From assembly GCF_001411555.2 (NCBI RefSeq), contig NC_049912.1, positions 20,754,341 through 20,818,340 on the forward strand: a DNA stretch of 64,000 nucleotides, given 5' to 3'. Below are positions 1-11,181 of the stretch, in pieces; the stretch's first letter is position 1; every line of letters starts with the position of its first letter. Position numbers and translations under genes: made by a program. The notes beneath the pieces are model-generated. The model was given only the letters and a program-made list of their open reading frames with translations. It was not told the DNA's origin and searched no databases. The stretch is from Juglans regia. Lineage: Eukaryota > Streptophyta > Magnoliopsida > Fagales > Juglandaceae.

Positions 1-9
1 GAAGCCAAG

Positions 10-1569
10 ATGCAGAACGAAGAGGGGGTTATAACCGAGCTTTACATTCCCAGGAAATGGTATTAAGCATGATGCCATTTTATATTATCATTTTTCTTTA
101 ATTTTTATGTTTTTCTAACGTTTTCAGATATGGATTTTTTATCTAAATTATTCCTTGGGAATGCAGTTCGGCTACAAACAGATTGATTACATCAAAGGAC
201 CATGCTTCGGTTCAGATCAATGTTGGGCATTTGGATGAGAATGGCGTGTACAATGGCCATTTCTCCACCTTTGCTCTGTGTGGATTCGTCCGTGCTCAGG
301 TTTTTGTTCCCTGCTCATTTCAGTTTCTAATTCTATAATTTGGTATGGGTGGCTTAGCTCTAGATCATGGTACTTCAAGTTTATTTGTACCGAAGGGTTG
401 TTGAAAGTGTCTGCTTGGTTTATGATGTCGAGTGCTTTCAACATTCAAAGCATTGTTTTGAATATGCCTCTAGATATTTTGGTGAGCAAATGGAATATGG
501 CTTTAGATCTTCTAGAAATGTAAGTGCCCATTGTGTTGCTTTTCAGAAAAACATGATAGTGGCATGCAAAGTGCATTTTAGCTCTTCCAGATCTTTGCAT
601 TGGTTGAATAAAGTGTCTGTGCCCCATAAGAGTCCGCGACAGAAACTTGTAGTACATGATTTTTCTTGGAGTGGATTTTGTTGATAAACACCCGTGGGAC
701 CTGGAACAATTGAGGATGATCTCTTCCTTATATGTTAAACATTTGGGATGTGCTTGGTTACGGCAAGTTTGTCATTTTTATAGCATTACTAACATCACTA
801 CAGTGACACTACTACTAGTATAATGCTGGACAAGTGAACCGGCAGGTAATACAAGTTCAGCAAAATTGGCTTAAAAATATATTGGGCTAAGCCAGAAACT
901 CGGGCTTGTATATAGTACCATGGTGACTAACCTGAAACTAGGTACTTGCATAAAAAGATATTGATGTGTTGGTGATGATTTAGCAGGCAATAATTCTTTT
1001 TTCTTTTTGAGTCGTTTTTAAATGTATCTTTAATTGATAGATTAAGCAAGTCCTGGGATTTGTGCATAGTTGCTTGTTTAATTTATGGTCCTAGTAGTAT
1101 ATGATATTTTCTTATAATTTTCTGTTTGTATGACCTGTTTGATGGTCTTGCGCATTAAATGTTGTAGATTATGTTCAGGGATTGTCTATTAGTTGTTTTA
1201 ACCTATGAATTTTTAAGTCAGCAAGACATTTCACTGATTTATTTCTTCTTTGAACTTAAATACTTGGTTTTGTTTGGTGTGCTAGTTTTTGTTGAGTATT
1301 TCTCATACGTATGATTTGTGTATTTTCTTGCCATTGTTTCTTTAAGTCGGTGCTTCCATTGCACATACCTTAACGAACAGTTTTTTTTAATACATATGAA
1401 TATATTCATATGTTTGTTAGAAATTTCAGATTTGACTGTTTATGTTTTTTCTAATCTCTTTCACTTTCTACTTATCAAGAAACATTCTTTCACTCTCTTC
1501 CAGGGAGATGCTGACAGTGCGCTGGATCGTCTCTGGCAGAAAAAGAAAGTTGAAGCTCGACAACAGTAG
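10..1569 (+). CDS. RPS21: 40S ribosomal protein eS21 (RPS21), three coding exons
   Basis: Structural protein of the cytosolic small ribosomal subunit. Coding exons are 10-59, 167-299 and 1504-1569, joined at GT-AG borders, giving 249 nt or 82 residues, the usual plant eS21 length. The protein starts [20 protein letters not shown], continues through a [20 protein letters not shown] block and ends [18 protein letters not shown], all hallmark eS21 segments. The split codon TG|T restores the Cys after IPRK. The first intron is short (107 nt) and the second is about 1.2 kb. The start codon lies only nine bases into the window, so promoter and 5' UTR are missing. Single-copy structure, no damage seen. 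Identification is by family recall and is very firm. Confidence 0.96.
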
Positions 1570-2282
1570 AGCAAGGGAGAGAATATAATTGATTTCTGTT
1601 TTTGAAGTTCTGCTTGAGGGTAGAAAAATGTGGTTGAAGGATTTTGACTCCTTTTAGTCAGTTATTATGGAATATTGCAACTTCTTTGAACTGCCATGAA
1701 TCAAAATGTTTTATGTTACCGTGCTAAGGTACTCAATATCAGATTGCTTTAGTTATTGAGCATTGCTATTCAAATTATATCTTCTTGTTGTGGTCAGTGA
1801 AGTTGTGCTCTGTGGATTTTTAGGACTAATTAATGCATCTTTTAATCTTCTATATGAACTTGTCACCTGCGTTTTTCTTGGGTTTCAGAGATTTCTAAGT
1901 ATTGAGATTTGCTATGAATAATGTAGCAATTAGGTGCGGTCTTGTTCCTACAAGATAGCAGACCTCTCATGTTCATTCTGCTGCTGCATGAATTTCCAGC
2001 AAGCCTTGCATTTGCAAGCCTTCCACTCAAGTTCATCCCCTGGAATAGACGACTACTCAATCTACTTACTTTCGACTTAAGCAAAGAATTAGTGCAAACT
2101 GAATTCAGATGTCAGTAAATAGAGAGCTTGAATGGGTTGATGGCAAGGCAAGTGATTCTAGGTGGTACATGGGAAGAAGATAATGTAAATGATGCAAAGT
2201 GGCACCTATGAATATCACTTCGACCAAATAATAGTTGTGATTTTAGAGACGTAAAATAACGAATTCTGTTCCTTCTTATTGG
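1570..2282 (+). other. RPS21 3' UTR and downstream spacer
   Basis: No open frame of interest. The first few hundred bases presumably hold the RPS21 3' UTR. The rest is unremarkable AT-rich spacer; I see nothing else. Confidence 0.5.
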
Positions 2283-2480
2283 GCCTCAAGTCGGAGACGT
2301 TTCGATTCGAAGATGATTTGAGATGACTTGAAATGAGTTGAGATGAATTGTGAATAGTAATGAGATAAGTTGTGAATAGTAATGAGATTTATGAGTTAAA
2401 GTTACTGAATAATAATGAATAGTAGTGAAATGAGTTGAGATGAGCTGAGATGTCCTGCGAATACAGTATTGAGGCCCAAC
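2283..2480. repeat. GAGATGAG-type MITE relic
   Basis: Dense runs of GAGATGA(G/C)TTGA and GTGAATAGTAATGAG, ending near GAGGCCCAAC. Same family as about a dozen other copies in the window. Ends are degraded and no clean target duplication is seen. Confidence 0.5.
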
Positions 2481-2672
2481 TGTGGGTTCCTCATCAGTGC
2501 CCTCTACTTCCAGTGACACTCATTTCTTTATTTAGAAGCGGGGCCTTGAGATAAATCTTTGACATATCTGTGACAAGTTTTTAGCGTCCCTCAACATTTT
2601 ACCATTTCTAACATCTTTTTAATTTAGAAAAATTATAAATGGAAGTCTTGCACAACGCAATTTCACTTGGAT

Positions 2673-2953
2673 CTCGTTTATTTACACAGATGATGAGATT
2701 AAGATGAAAAATTTGTGAACTGAGATAATTTGTGAATTGTAGTGAAATTGTTTAAGTTTTGGACAATGAAAGAGAAAATGTTGAATAAAAAAATTATAAA
2801 GTTAAAATATTGTTAGAATATTATTTTTTAATATTATTTTTATTTTGAGATTTAAAAAATTTGAAAATTTGAAATTGAAAAATATTTGTATTTGAATAGT
2901 GATTGGATGTTGAGATGAGATGGTTTGAAATGTTTGTGAAACCAAACCAGGCC
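2673..2953. repeat. GAGATGAG-type MITE with recognisable ends
   Basis: Left end CTCGTTTATTTACACAGATG resembles the reverse complement of the right end (CCTGGTTTGGTTTCACAAAC). The interior has the family's ATTTTGAGATTTAAAAAATT core and a TTGAATAGTGATTGGATG stretch. Confidence 0.6.
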
Positions 2954-2954
2954 T

Positions 2955-3034
2955 TAATTAATATGTGATTTGTCACACATACATATTTAAGTATTAAAAT
3001 GAAATGACAAAAATGACAAATCACATATTAATTA
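2955..3034. repeat. Perfect 21-bp inverted repeat (hairpin)
   Basis: 2955-2975 and 3014-3034 are exact reverse complements (TAATTAATATGTGATTTGTC plus A), separated by 38 bases. It abuts the preceding MITE and is probably a separate small hairpin MITE. Confidence 0.7.
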
Positions 3035-3626
3035 GGTAGAAGTGTGTAGTATAAGACTTCCTCTTTAATCTATAAACCAAACCTTTTATGGGGCTGCTAG
3101 CTACACATAGTTTGATGAATATTGATTCTAGGGGAGTAATCAGTCCGGTTCAATTCGGTTTTGGCCATATTTTATGCCATAATTCATTATGCCATAAAAT
3201 GTATTTTGATATATATATATATATATATCAAAAATAAGTTTATATTAATAACTTAATATTAATGTTATATTATATCAAATATTATATTAATTTATGTTAG
3301 TAGATGAGTAATGAAATACACACAACACATTATACAACACATTGTACAACAATGTTATAAAATAAGGGTATTTTTGTAAAATGATGTTACTTTTATAAAA
3401 TATTTTACAAAAATATCCCTCATTTAAAACATAGTTGTATAAAGTGTTGTAAAAAATGTTGTGTGTAAATCATTTTTCATATATATAATATAATATAAAA
3501 AAAATGATGTATAATATATAAATATTTATAAAAAAAAAAAACTATATATATGAAACGGTCCAATTCGGTGTTATAAAGAGCAGAACAAGTTTTATAAAAT
3601 TAGAACCAGAACCGCCAATTGGATTG
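3035..3626. other. AT-rich spacer with ATAT tracts
   Basis: No coding signal. Holds an (AT)n tract near 3210-3230, a local inverted pairing around 3320-3470 (ACACAACAC... versus ...GTTGTGTGT) and long A runs. Confidence 0.5.
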
Positions 3627-4199
3627 AACCAAACCGATTTTAAATGAGACCGTCCAGTTCACCAGTTTTCCCATTTTTTTTAGCCCTAAATGATTCCTCA
3701 TTTTGTATAAGTTCTAGTGGTTGATGAGTAGGGAGTCCTGTTAATATGGCTTTTGATCTCCAAATCTACTCAGTAGGGATATCAAGGAGACTGACTTCTT
3801 AGGGAAATGAAATGCAAATCTACAAATTCGAACCAATCCAAAGAATAATTTGAATTTTAAATGTATTATAGCCAGAGTTAAATATTGGATGGATAATAAT
3901 CCAAATCTATTCAAACCAAACCGATTTTACATGAGACCGTCCGGTTCACCAGCTTTCCGATTTTTTTTAGCCCCAAATGATTCCTCATTTTGTATAAGTT
4001 CTAGTGGTTGATGAGTAGGGAGTCCTGTTAATATGGCTTTTGATCTCCAAATCTACTTGTAGGGATATCAAGGAGACTGACTTATTAGGGAAATGAAATG
4101 CAAATCTACAAATTTGAACCAATCCACAGAATAATTTGAATTTTAAATGTATTATAGCCAGAGTTAAATATTGGATGGATAATAATCCAAATCTATTCA
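3627..4199. repeat. Tandem duplication, unit about 287 bp
   Basis: Copy 1 (3627-3912) and copy 2 (3914-4199) both start AACCAAACCGATTTTA and end AATCCAAATCTATTC. They differ at a small number of positions, including a CAG present in copy 1 only. No coding function is seen. The LINE insertion follows immediately. Confidence 0.85.
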
Positions 4200-4224
4200 T
4201 GGACGTTGATTCAAATGGATTCCT

Positions 4225-6719
4225 GATTGATCATATCTCCTACTCAAAGTGCATTTGTACCAGGTAGATTAATTCTTGATAATGTGATTGTGGCCTTTGA
4301 GGCTATGCATTCCATGAGTGGTAAAGTCAAAGGGAGGCAAGGATATATGTCTTTGAAGCTTGACATGAGCAAAACTTACGATAGGGTTGAATGGATTTTT
4401 TTGAGAGCAACTATGGAGAAGATGGGCTTCAGCTCTAGATGGATTGACTTGGTGATGTGGTGTATTTCTTCTATTTCTTATTCTATTCTCATCAATGGTG
4501 TTCCTCAACCATGGTTTCAACCCACAAGGGGACTGAGGCAGGAAGACCCTTTGTCTCCCTATCTTTTTATCCTTATTTCTGAAGTCTTGAGTTCAATCTT
4601 ATTCCATGTTGAAGCTTCTAAGCAAATACATGGGTTCCACTTTGGCAGAAGCAATTTAAGTATTAACCATTTATTTTTTGCAGATGATAGCTTGCTCTTT
4701 TTTTCGTGCAAATGGTGTGGAATGGGCTAACCTAATATCTCTTCTCGATTTGTATGAAAGGGGCTCTGGTCTCAATAAAGATAAAACTTCAATCTTTTTA
4801 AGTGCCAATACCAGGAGGGAAACTAGAGATTACATCTTGTCCATGGCTGGTATTAGAGCTACCTCAAGCTATGAGAAGTATCTTGGTCTACCTGTTCTCA
4901 TTAGCAGGTCAAGGATACAAGCTTTTAAAGGGATCTTGGATAGAGTCAGGGCTAGAGTTAGCAATTGGAAGAATAGGCTTCTATCTCAAGCTGGAAAAGA
5001 GATCTTGCTTAAGGCTATTATTCAAGCACTTCCTACCTACTGTATGGGAGTCTTTAAACTGCCCAAGGCTCTAATCAGTGAACTTAATAGAATCATGCAC
5101 AATTTCTGGTGGGGACAACAAGAAAGGGAGAGGAAGACTCATTGGGTTTCATGGAATCAAATGGGAAAAGCAAAATCTGTTAGAGGGCTGGGGTTTCAGA
5201 GATTTTGAAAGCTTTAACACTGCTTTATTAGCTAAACAAGCTTGGAGAATTATACAAAAACCTCTATCTTTAGCATCTCAGGTTCTTAAAGTGAAATACT
5301 TTCCTACAACAGAATTCATGAAGGCAAAGGTAGGTGGCACTCCATCATACATCTGAAGAAGCATTTGTTCAGCTAGACACTTGATTGAAAATGGGTACAT
5401 TTGGAGAATTGGTAATGGCCATAATACCTTCATTTGGCAGGATAAGTGGCTGCCTATTCCCACTAGTTATAAAGTCCAATCTGTTCCACAAATTCTGCCT
5501 GGGGACGCTAAGGTAGCTTCTATTATCAACCATACAGTGAAAGATTGGAAGAAGGTTTTGGTAAGGGAGATATTTGGAGAAGCTGAAGCTGATACAATCT
5601 TTAAGATCCCAATCAGTTCCACTGGTGCAGAGGATAAATTAATTTGGGTAGGAACCAAAGATGGAGGTTTTACAATGAAGAGTGCATACCATCTTCAAAA
5701 GGAGCTGAATACACTAAGGTATGGTCAACCCTTTTCTGCTATTACAAACAAAATTGAGTGGACTAACTGTTGGAAGTTTCAATTTCCAAATGCTGTAAAG
5801 ACCTTTTTGTGGAGAGCTTGTCTTGAGTCATTACCTACAAGGTTTAATCTTGTTAAGAAGCAAATTTGTGAATCTTCTAAGTGCCCTATTTGCATGAATG
5901 AGGCTGAAATTGTGAATGAATCAAGGTCCAGCTGGTTTGCAGAAAAGCTCTATCAAACCTGAAAAATTTGGTGATTTAATCGAGGCTCTAATCTCAACCT
6001 GTGATCAAGATACCATTGAATTATTTGCTTTTGCAGCTAGGAACATTTGGCATAGGAGGAACCTTTTTATTTTTGAGAATTCCTTTATTCAACCCTGTGA
6101 AGTGATGCAGACATCCAAGAAATCTCTATATGAATTCAACGCTGCTCAACCCAAGCTTCTTACACCTTCTCAAGGGATGATAGAAGAGGATTGGCTCTGG
6201 AAGCCTCCCCCACCAGGTGTTACTAAGATCAATTGGGATGCAGGATTGAATGAAGGACAAGGCAAAGCTGGCTTTGGTTTAGTAGCTCGTGATTCTCAAG
6301 GAAATGTGATAGCTTCCAAAAAATTTTCTAGGCCATATTTTTTTGATCCTCTACTTGCAGAAGCTCAAGGGGCCTTATATGCAGTCCATCTAGCTATAGA
6401 TTTGGGATGCAGCTCTATCATTTTGGAGGGTGATTCTCTTTCAATCGTCAAATGCTCTTAGAGCAACCAATGGATAGATGGGATCGGATGGGGATGATTC
6501 TAAATGATACTAAACTTTCAAGTTTAGTTAGTTGGGAAGTTGTATTTGTTAAACGAGCAGCTAATGTTTTTGCTCATCAACTTGCAAATGCTGCACTATC
6601 AATTCCTGAGGATGTTGTTGCCTTGGTTGTTAGTCCAGTTAGTTTGTATGATGTAACTTCTGATGATGTTTAATGAAGGTGATCTTTTCTCAAAACTTTT
6701 CTCAAAAAAAAAAAAAAAA
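4225..6719 (+). mobile_element. L1-type LINE, 5'-truncated, with poly(A) and target-site duplication
   Basis: A non-LTR retrotransposon copy begins inside the reverse-transcriptase domain and ends in a poly(A) run (6704-6719). The flanks AAATGGATTCCT at 4213-4224 and about 6717-6728 are a target-site duplication, which fixes both ends and shows insertion by target-primed reverse transcription with 5' truncation. The interior encodes the back half of ORF2: RT, zinc-binding RVT region and RNase H. The reading frame is broken several times, so the copy is dead. Confidence 0.93.
4227..6673 (+). pseudogene. LINE ORF2 remnant: RT, zf-RVT, RNase H
   Basis: Starts within RT at SPTQSAFVPGRLILDN, with the palm motif FADDS near 4680. 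A frame change in the T-run near 4700 moves to the frame reading LNKDKTSIFLS, and another lies near 5200. TGA at 5354-5356 interrupts where Trp is expected, after GGTPSYI. The zinc-finger-like RVT region reads KCPICMNEAE (about 5880-5910), then material is missing before the RNase H domain (INWDAG..., LLAEAQGAL, LEGDSL), which carries the expected acidic residues. A last frameshift near 6460 precedes a conserved C-terminal FVKRAANVFAHQLAN. These are remnants of one polyprotein, not separate genes. Confidence 0.9.
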
Positions 6720-6729
6720 TGGATTCCTA

Positions 6730-6889
6730 ATTAACAAAAATTTTGACTTTTTTTTTTTATGACCCTCCATATTTTTAGGGTTGAGGTGAATCTTATATTC
6801 AAATATATTCATTTCCATAAGAGAGTAACCGTTAACATTCAAATATGATGATTTGTGGTGTAAATATGATGAATAAAGTTTTTCAAAAA
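6730..6889. other. Spacer after the LINE
   Basis: AT-rich flank of the LINE target; nothing recognised. Confidence 0.4.
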
Positions 6890-7110
6890 GTATAAATTTC
6901 TTATTTGGTTGTTAGAGTGAGATCAACTTATCTCAAACTAATCATTGATGATATTCACTATTTTTTTAACTTTTTATAAAAAAAATTAAACTTATCTCAA
7001 TATATTTTATATATTTAAATACATATATCAATTTATTTATAATTAAATATATTTTAATAAAACTTATAAAATATTACTATTTATAAATCAAGATAATTTA
7101 AAATGAACTC
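6890..7110. repeat. GAGATGAG-type MITE relic (long subfamily)
   Basis: Contains TTGGTTGTTAGAGTGAGATCA, CTTATCTCAAACTAATCATTG and, at the right, AAATATTACTATTTATAAATC, as in the copies at 35.9 and 38.6 kb. Confidence 0.5.
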
Positions 7111-7403
7111 GTTGGAATGCGCCTGCCTACTCATCACGTGGTCCACATATACACACATACATGCATAGCGACCACATGTACGATACACATCACATTTACT
7201 TTGCGGCTCCATTCTTTTTACGCGTCTCGCTCCTGTCCCACGCAATATTTTCCTTTTTATTTTATTTTATTATTATTATTATTTTCAACAAAGACGTCTC
7301 AAACAATTTGGCTCTAAAATTTTAAAATTCTGTCGTATTTAAAGGGTCAACAAGAGGAAACGTATAAATAAATAAATAAAAAGAATTCAATTGATTGAAT
7401 ATT
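7111..7403. other. Spacer between two MITEs
   Basis: Short open frames only; nothing recognised. Confidence 0.4.
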
Positions 7404-7590
7404 AAGGACGGGTTTGGATGTTGAAGTAAGTTGAGATGATAAAATATTATTAAAATATTATTATTTATTATTATTATTATTTTGAAATTTAAAAAAGTTA
7501 AATTATTTATTATATTTTATATTAAAATTTAAAAAAATTGTAATGATGAGTTGAGATAAATTGAGATGAACTCAACTTCCAAACGAAGCC
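7404..7590. repeat. GAGATGAG-type MITE
   Basis: Left end GGTTTGGATGTTGAAGTAAG mirrors the right end (reverse complement GTTTGGAAGTTGAGTTCATC). The interior has ATTTTGAAATTTAAAAAAGTT. One of the better-preserved copies. Confidence 0.65.
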
Positions 7591-7956
7591 TAAATTAAAA
7601 TAGACATTAATTTGTAGTGTAAAATATGAACTTCCTAAATGATATAATCCGAAAAGAACAAATTAAAATAAAGCGATAAATTAAAATGAGTGGTCCATTT
7701 TCAGGCGGAATAGAGACCATTTATATCATTGAGCGGTGAGAAGAGACTTGTAGATACCGTGCCATATTTGAGCTATTTTTGTTTACACTTGAAACAATTT
7801 TAGTAAATAGATGAGGCCACTATAAGTTTCTAATATTATTAATAAATCATATCGAGTTTTTATTTATTTATTTGGATAAGATCATCCACAATTTTTGTGA
7901 GGCTCCTAAAAATAATCTTGGACTTTTACGTGTTTTTATTCATAAATTTTGAACAA

Positions 7957-8125
7957 ATAATGATATATATAGTCATAAATTGTGTACATATTGTACACTT
8001 ACTTTGAAAAATAATAGAGTTTATTATTAAAAAATTAATTAATTTTTATATAAATCTTATATTTATTCATCTTTTTAACTATAAGTATATGTTAAACATG
8101 TGATGATAAGTATATATTTATTTAA
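7957..8125. repeat. Possible diverged copy of the ACAGTCGT hairpin MITE family
   Basis: Shares ACTTTGAAAAATAATAGAGT and TTATTATTAAAAAATTAATT with the clearer copies at 8.3, 50.9 and 56.4 kb, but its ends are poorly preserved. Confidence 0.35.
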
Positions 8126-8286
8126 AAATCTAATTTTGATAGATTCTTTTATAGATTAAATATTTTTTATTTTTTAAATGAGTTGGAAAAATCATCTATT
8201 TGCGACATGAATCAAGTCATTCCAACACGGCAACTCTAACCTTCCTTCCTCTTGTAAAGACCGATTATTATTATTATTTTTTTAAA

Positions 8287-8446
8287 TAATATTACGTACA
8301 GTCGTGAAATATATAATTGTCTTATAATAATTTTAAAAAAGAGTGAAGTCTATTATTAAATTTTTTTTTATATAAATCTCGTATTTATTTATTTATTTTA
8401 AAGTAATTACACGACGTTTACGTATTCAAGACTGCAACTATCATTT
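8287..8446. repeat. ACAGTCGT-type hairpin MITE
   Basis: Left ATTACGTACAGTCGTGAAAT and right GACTGCAACTATCATTTTTT face each other as imperfect inverted ends. The centre reads AAGAGTGAAGTCTATTATTA, as in the copies at 50.9 and 56.4 kb. Confidence 0.6.
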
Positions 8447-8866
8447 TTTTTTTATCTAATCAATATATATTTAATTATTGATTTATGATCATTTCAATTT
8501 TACATAAGATAATCTTATACACATGTCACTTTTGCACTGGTAAACCAAATTCCCATCAAATTAGCTGACAGCATATGAAGATGCCAGATTTAGTTGGGAG
8601 TTTGTGAATACTCAAATTTTGATGAACAAGAAAAGAAAAATCCAATTATTTTGTAAGGAATATTTCCCAACAGATTCTCACATATCTGAAATGATGGTTA
8701 GTAACAAAAGAAAAGTATTCAGTTCAGCCTAAAGAGATACTATATTTATATTTATATATATGTGTATACATGTATGGAATCCGAATTCGAATAGAACTCA
8801 AAAAACGACATTGCCGGTAACAGTGAAGCCAAGAGACCAAAACGTCAGGCGAAGAAAAAATTCCGC

Positions 8867-8874
8867 TATAAAAT
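8867..8874 (+). promoter_or_regulatory. Candidate TATA box for the PP2C gene
   Basis: TATAAAAT in a CGC-TATAAAAT context, about 25-30 bases before a pyrimidine-rich stretch that looks like a 5' leader. Inferred only. Confidence 0.4.
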
Positions 8875-8894
8875 TTGGAGAGACCCTTTCTTTC

Positions 8895-9178
8895 ATTCCC
8901 AACCATCCAATTCTTCACCAAAAGCAGCGCTTTTTACGTACAACCCAGATACAGATTCTCCACTACAACAACAATCTCTTCCTCTCTGAGATCTGCTAAA
9001 GCTTGTGTTTTCTTGTTTGCTTTTAGCTTTGCAAAGTCGCAACCCACACACCTGGCCTCTCTATGCACTCCATCGCTTTCTGTCTCCATATAACAAGTCT
9101 TAGTAAACATATTGGCCGCATTCTGGGTTAGCTGTTGTTTCTATCGGCACTTGGTTCCGTGTTCAGGAAAAACTAAAG
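8895..9178 (+). other. Likely 5' UTR exon of the PP2C gene
   Basis: A C/T- and CA-rich leader-like stretch ends at a good donor (CTAAAG|GTGAGG at 9178/9179). The matching acceptor ends at 11173 (TTTCAG), eight bases before the PP2C start codon, implying a leader intron of about 2 kb. A 72-codon upstream frame starts at 8875. Transcript data would settle it. Confidence 0.5.
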
Positions 9179-10645
9179 GTGAGGTGGGTTTTGATTTTCA
9201 ATTATGTTTGTTATGTTTATGTATGATAGCGCGAGTTTGCTTCCTTAATTTTTGGATTGGATTGTTGATTCGTTCATCATGGTATGTTCGTGTTTTATCT
9301 TGGTGTCTATATTTTGTCTGGAAATACTCAGCTAGATAAGCAAAGTGTAGCCCATGTGAATGTTTTGATGTGGTGGTGAGGAGAATGATTCAAACCCATT
9401 TGGGGATTGCTTCTTGGTATCACTATGTTCTTATTAATTTATTTTTCCATTTTCTAAGTCCAGGTTTAGATTATATGTTCTTTTAAATGTCTAAATCCCC
9501 CTCTCCCAGTCTAACTTGTGGTGCCAATCAACCAATTGTGGTAGGTAGTACTCTCAGCTGAATTTTGAGATCTTTGTTTGTGTTTTTGTTGGAAGACTAA
9601 GAGATAAGTCCTGCAATATACTCTCTGAGTAAAAACAGACTCGCATTTTATTTTATTGGCTAAGAACTTTTTGTCCATTTCATTTTGGCCGAATTTTATG
9701 CACGTTTTTACCACTAAATTGAACATAAGAGATATATAAGATAAATTATAGTAGGGGCTTTAATCTGAATTAGGCTCGCATGGATGGAAAAATACAATTT
9801 AAACTCATAAGGTCTCACTTCAAAGCTTATGATATGGATCCGGGTAGACTCATTTATCTTGGATTTTCCTCCAGCCATCATCTTTGTTCCAATACTGTGA
9901 CAGAGGAACTCGGCAAGCATGTACCAAACCTAAAGAGAAATTTATTGTGGACTTTAGAAACTTATGTGATGTTAAGCTCATACCTAGTTACTTTAAATGT
10001 ATAAGTTCTCCATGTTTTATATAGAAAGATCACACATCTTGGTGAAATGCATGTCATCCTTGTTTGAAAGAGGGAAAAAAAAAGTGGAATTCCAAGAACG
10101 AATAAAAAGACACTATATGGAATACATGCATTTTTTTATCTGGATTTGGAAGTTTTGTGACTATGTCTTGCAATACTATAATGATACCATACGAAAGAAA
10201 TACACAAGCATTTGGAAAGACTGCTTGAAAATACTGATCATAGTTATTCCACAATTTTTACATTTTCATTGAAACTCTTTATGTTCATCAGAATCTCATT
10301 GACACAGTTGCCTAGAAGTCATTGTCGCTGATGCAACCTTTCAAACCATAAGTTAAAGGGCCTGTTTTTTAGATGATTTTCTAATTCAGCGATCTAAACC
10401 TGAAATTTCACTTTGAAGATTATATGCAATTTAATTTTCCTCACCGTTTTCTTGTAGATGTTCGCCTTACCTGAATGATATTTTATTTATTATTTTATGA
10501 TTTTTCACTGCGACCGAATCAGGCTGGTGTACAAGTACCAGTAATTGAGGTCAAAGAGCTTTGTTCCATTTTGGCCAGGAAAAAGAAAAAAGCTGTGAAG
10601 ACCCAGAAGGCTTTTTCCACATAAAATATAAGAGAACAAATACAT

Positions 10646-10672
10646 AATCTCTCTCTCTCTCTCTCTCTCTCT
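10646..10672. repeat. (CT)n microsatellite
   Basis: About 13 CT units in the presumed leader intron of the PP2C gene. Confidence 0.85.
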
Positions 10673-11181
10673 GGAAAGCACAGACACACACAAACTTCTT
10701 ATATAATGTTATGTTTGGTTGAATGCAGTGCTATTCAACATTCATGCCTTCTTTCTAAAAGGTACAACTCGCTTTAAACGTTTTTTTTGGGGGTGGGGAG
10801 GAAATTGAATCACCAATGCACAAAGATCCTTTGTAGTAGTAGAGATACATTCCTCTCTCTTCATCATCTTAGTAACTAACTAAACATTAATAAATCCTAA
10901 TATTTGCTTGATTTAAGTCCACAGAATACTCTTAAATAGCTAATAACGCTTTACGGTATATGTTTGCCTATTTTGTCCCAACCAATGCACCCTTTGCCAT
11001 TTGTTTACTGATAAAAAAATGTGTATATTTGCGTAGTTTGAACTGGCTCTTTGTAAGTGTAATAGGTACTCAAGTGTGCATGTAATGGTTTTATAAAACT
11101 AATTTGTAAGGTGTGTCATTCTATCTTTCAGTCTTCGAAAATGTTAACAATGGTGATGTTCTTAACGTTTCAGCATAAAAC

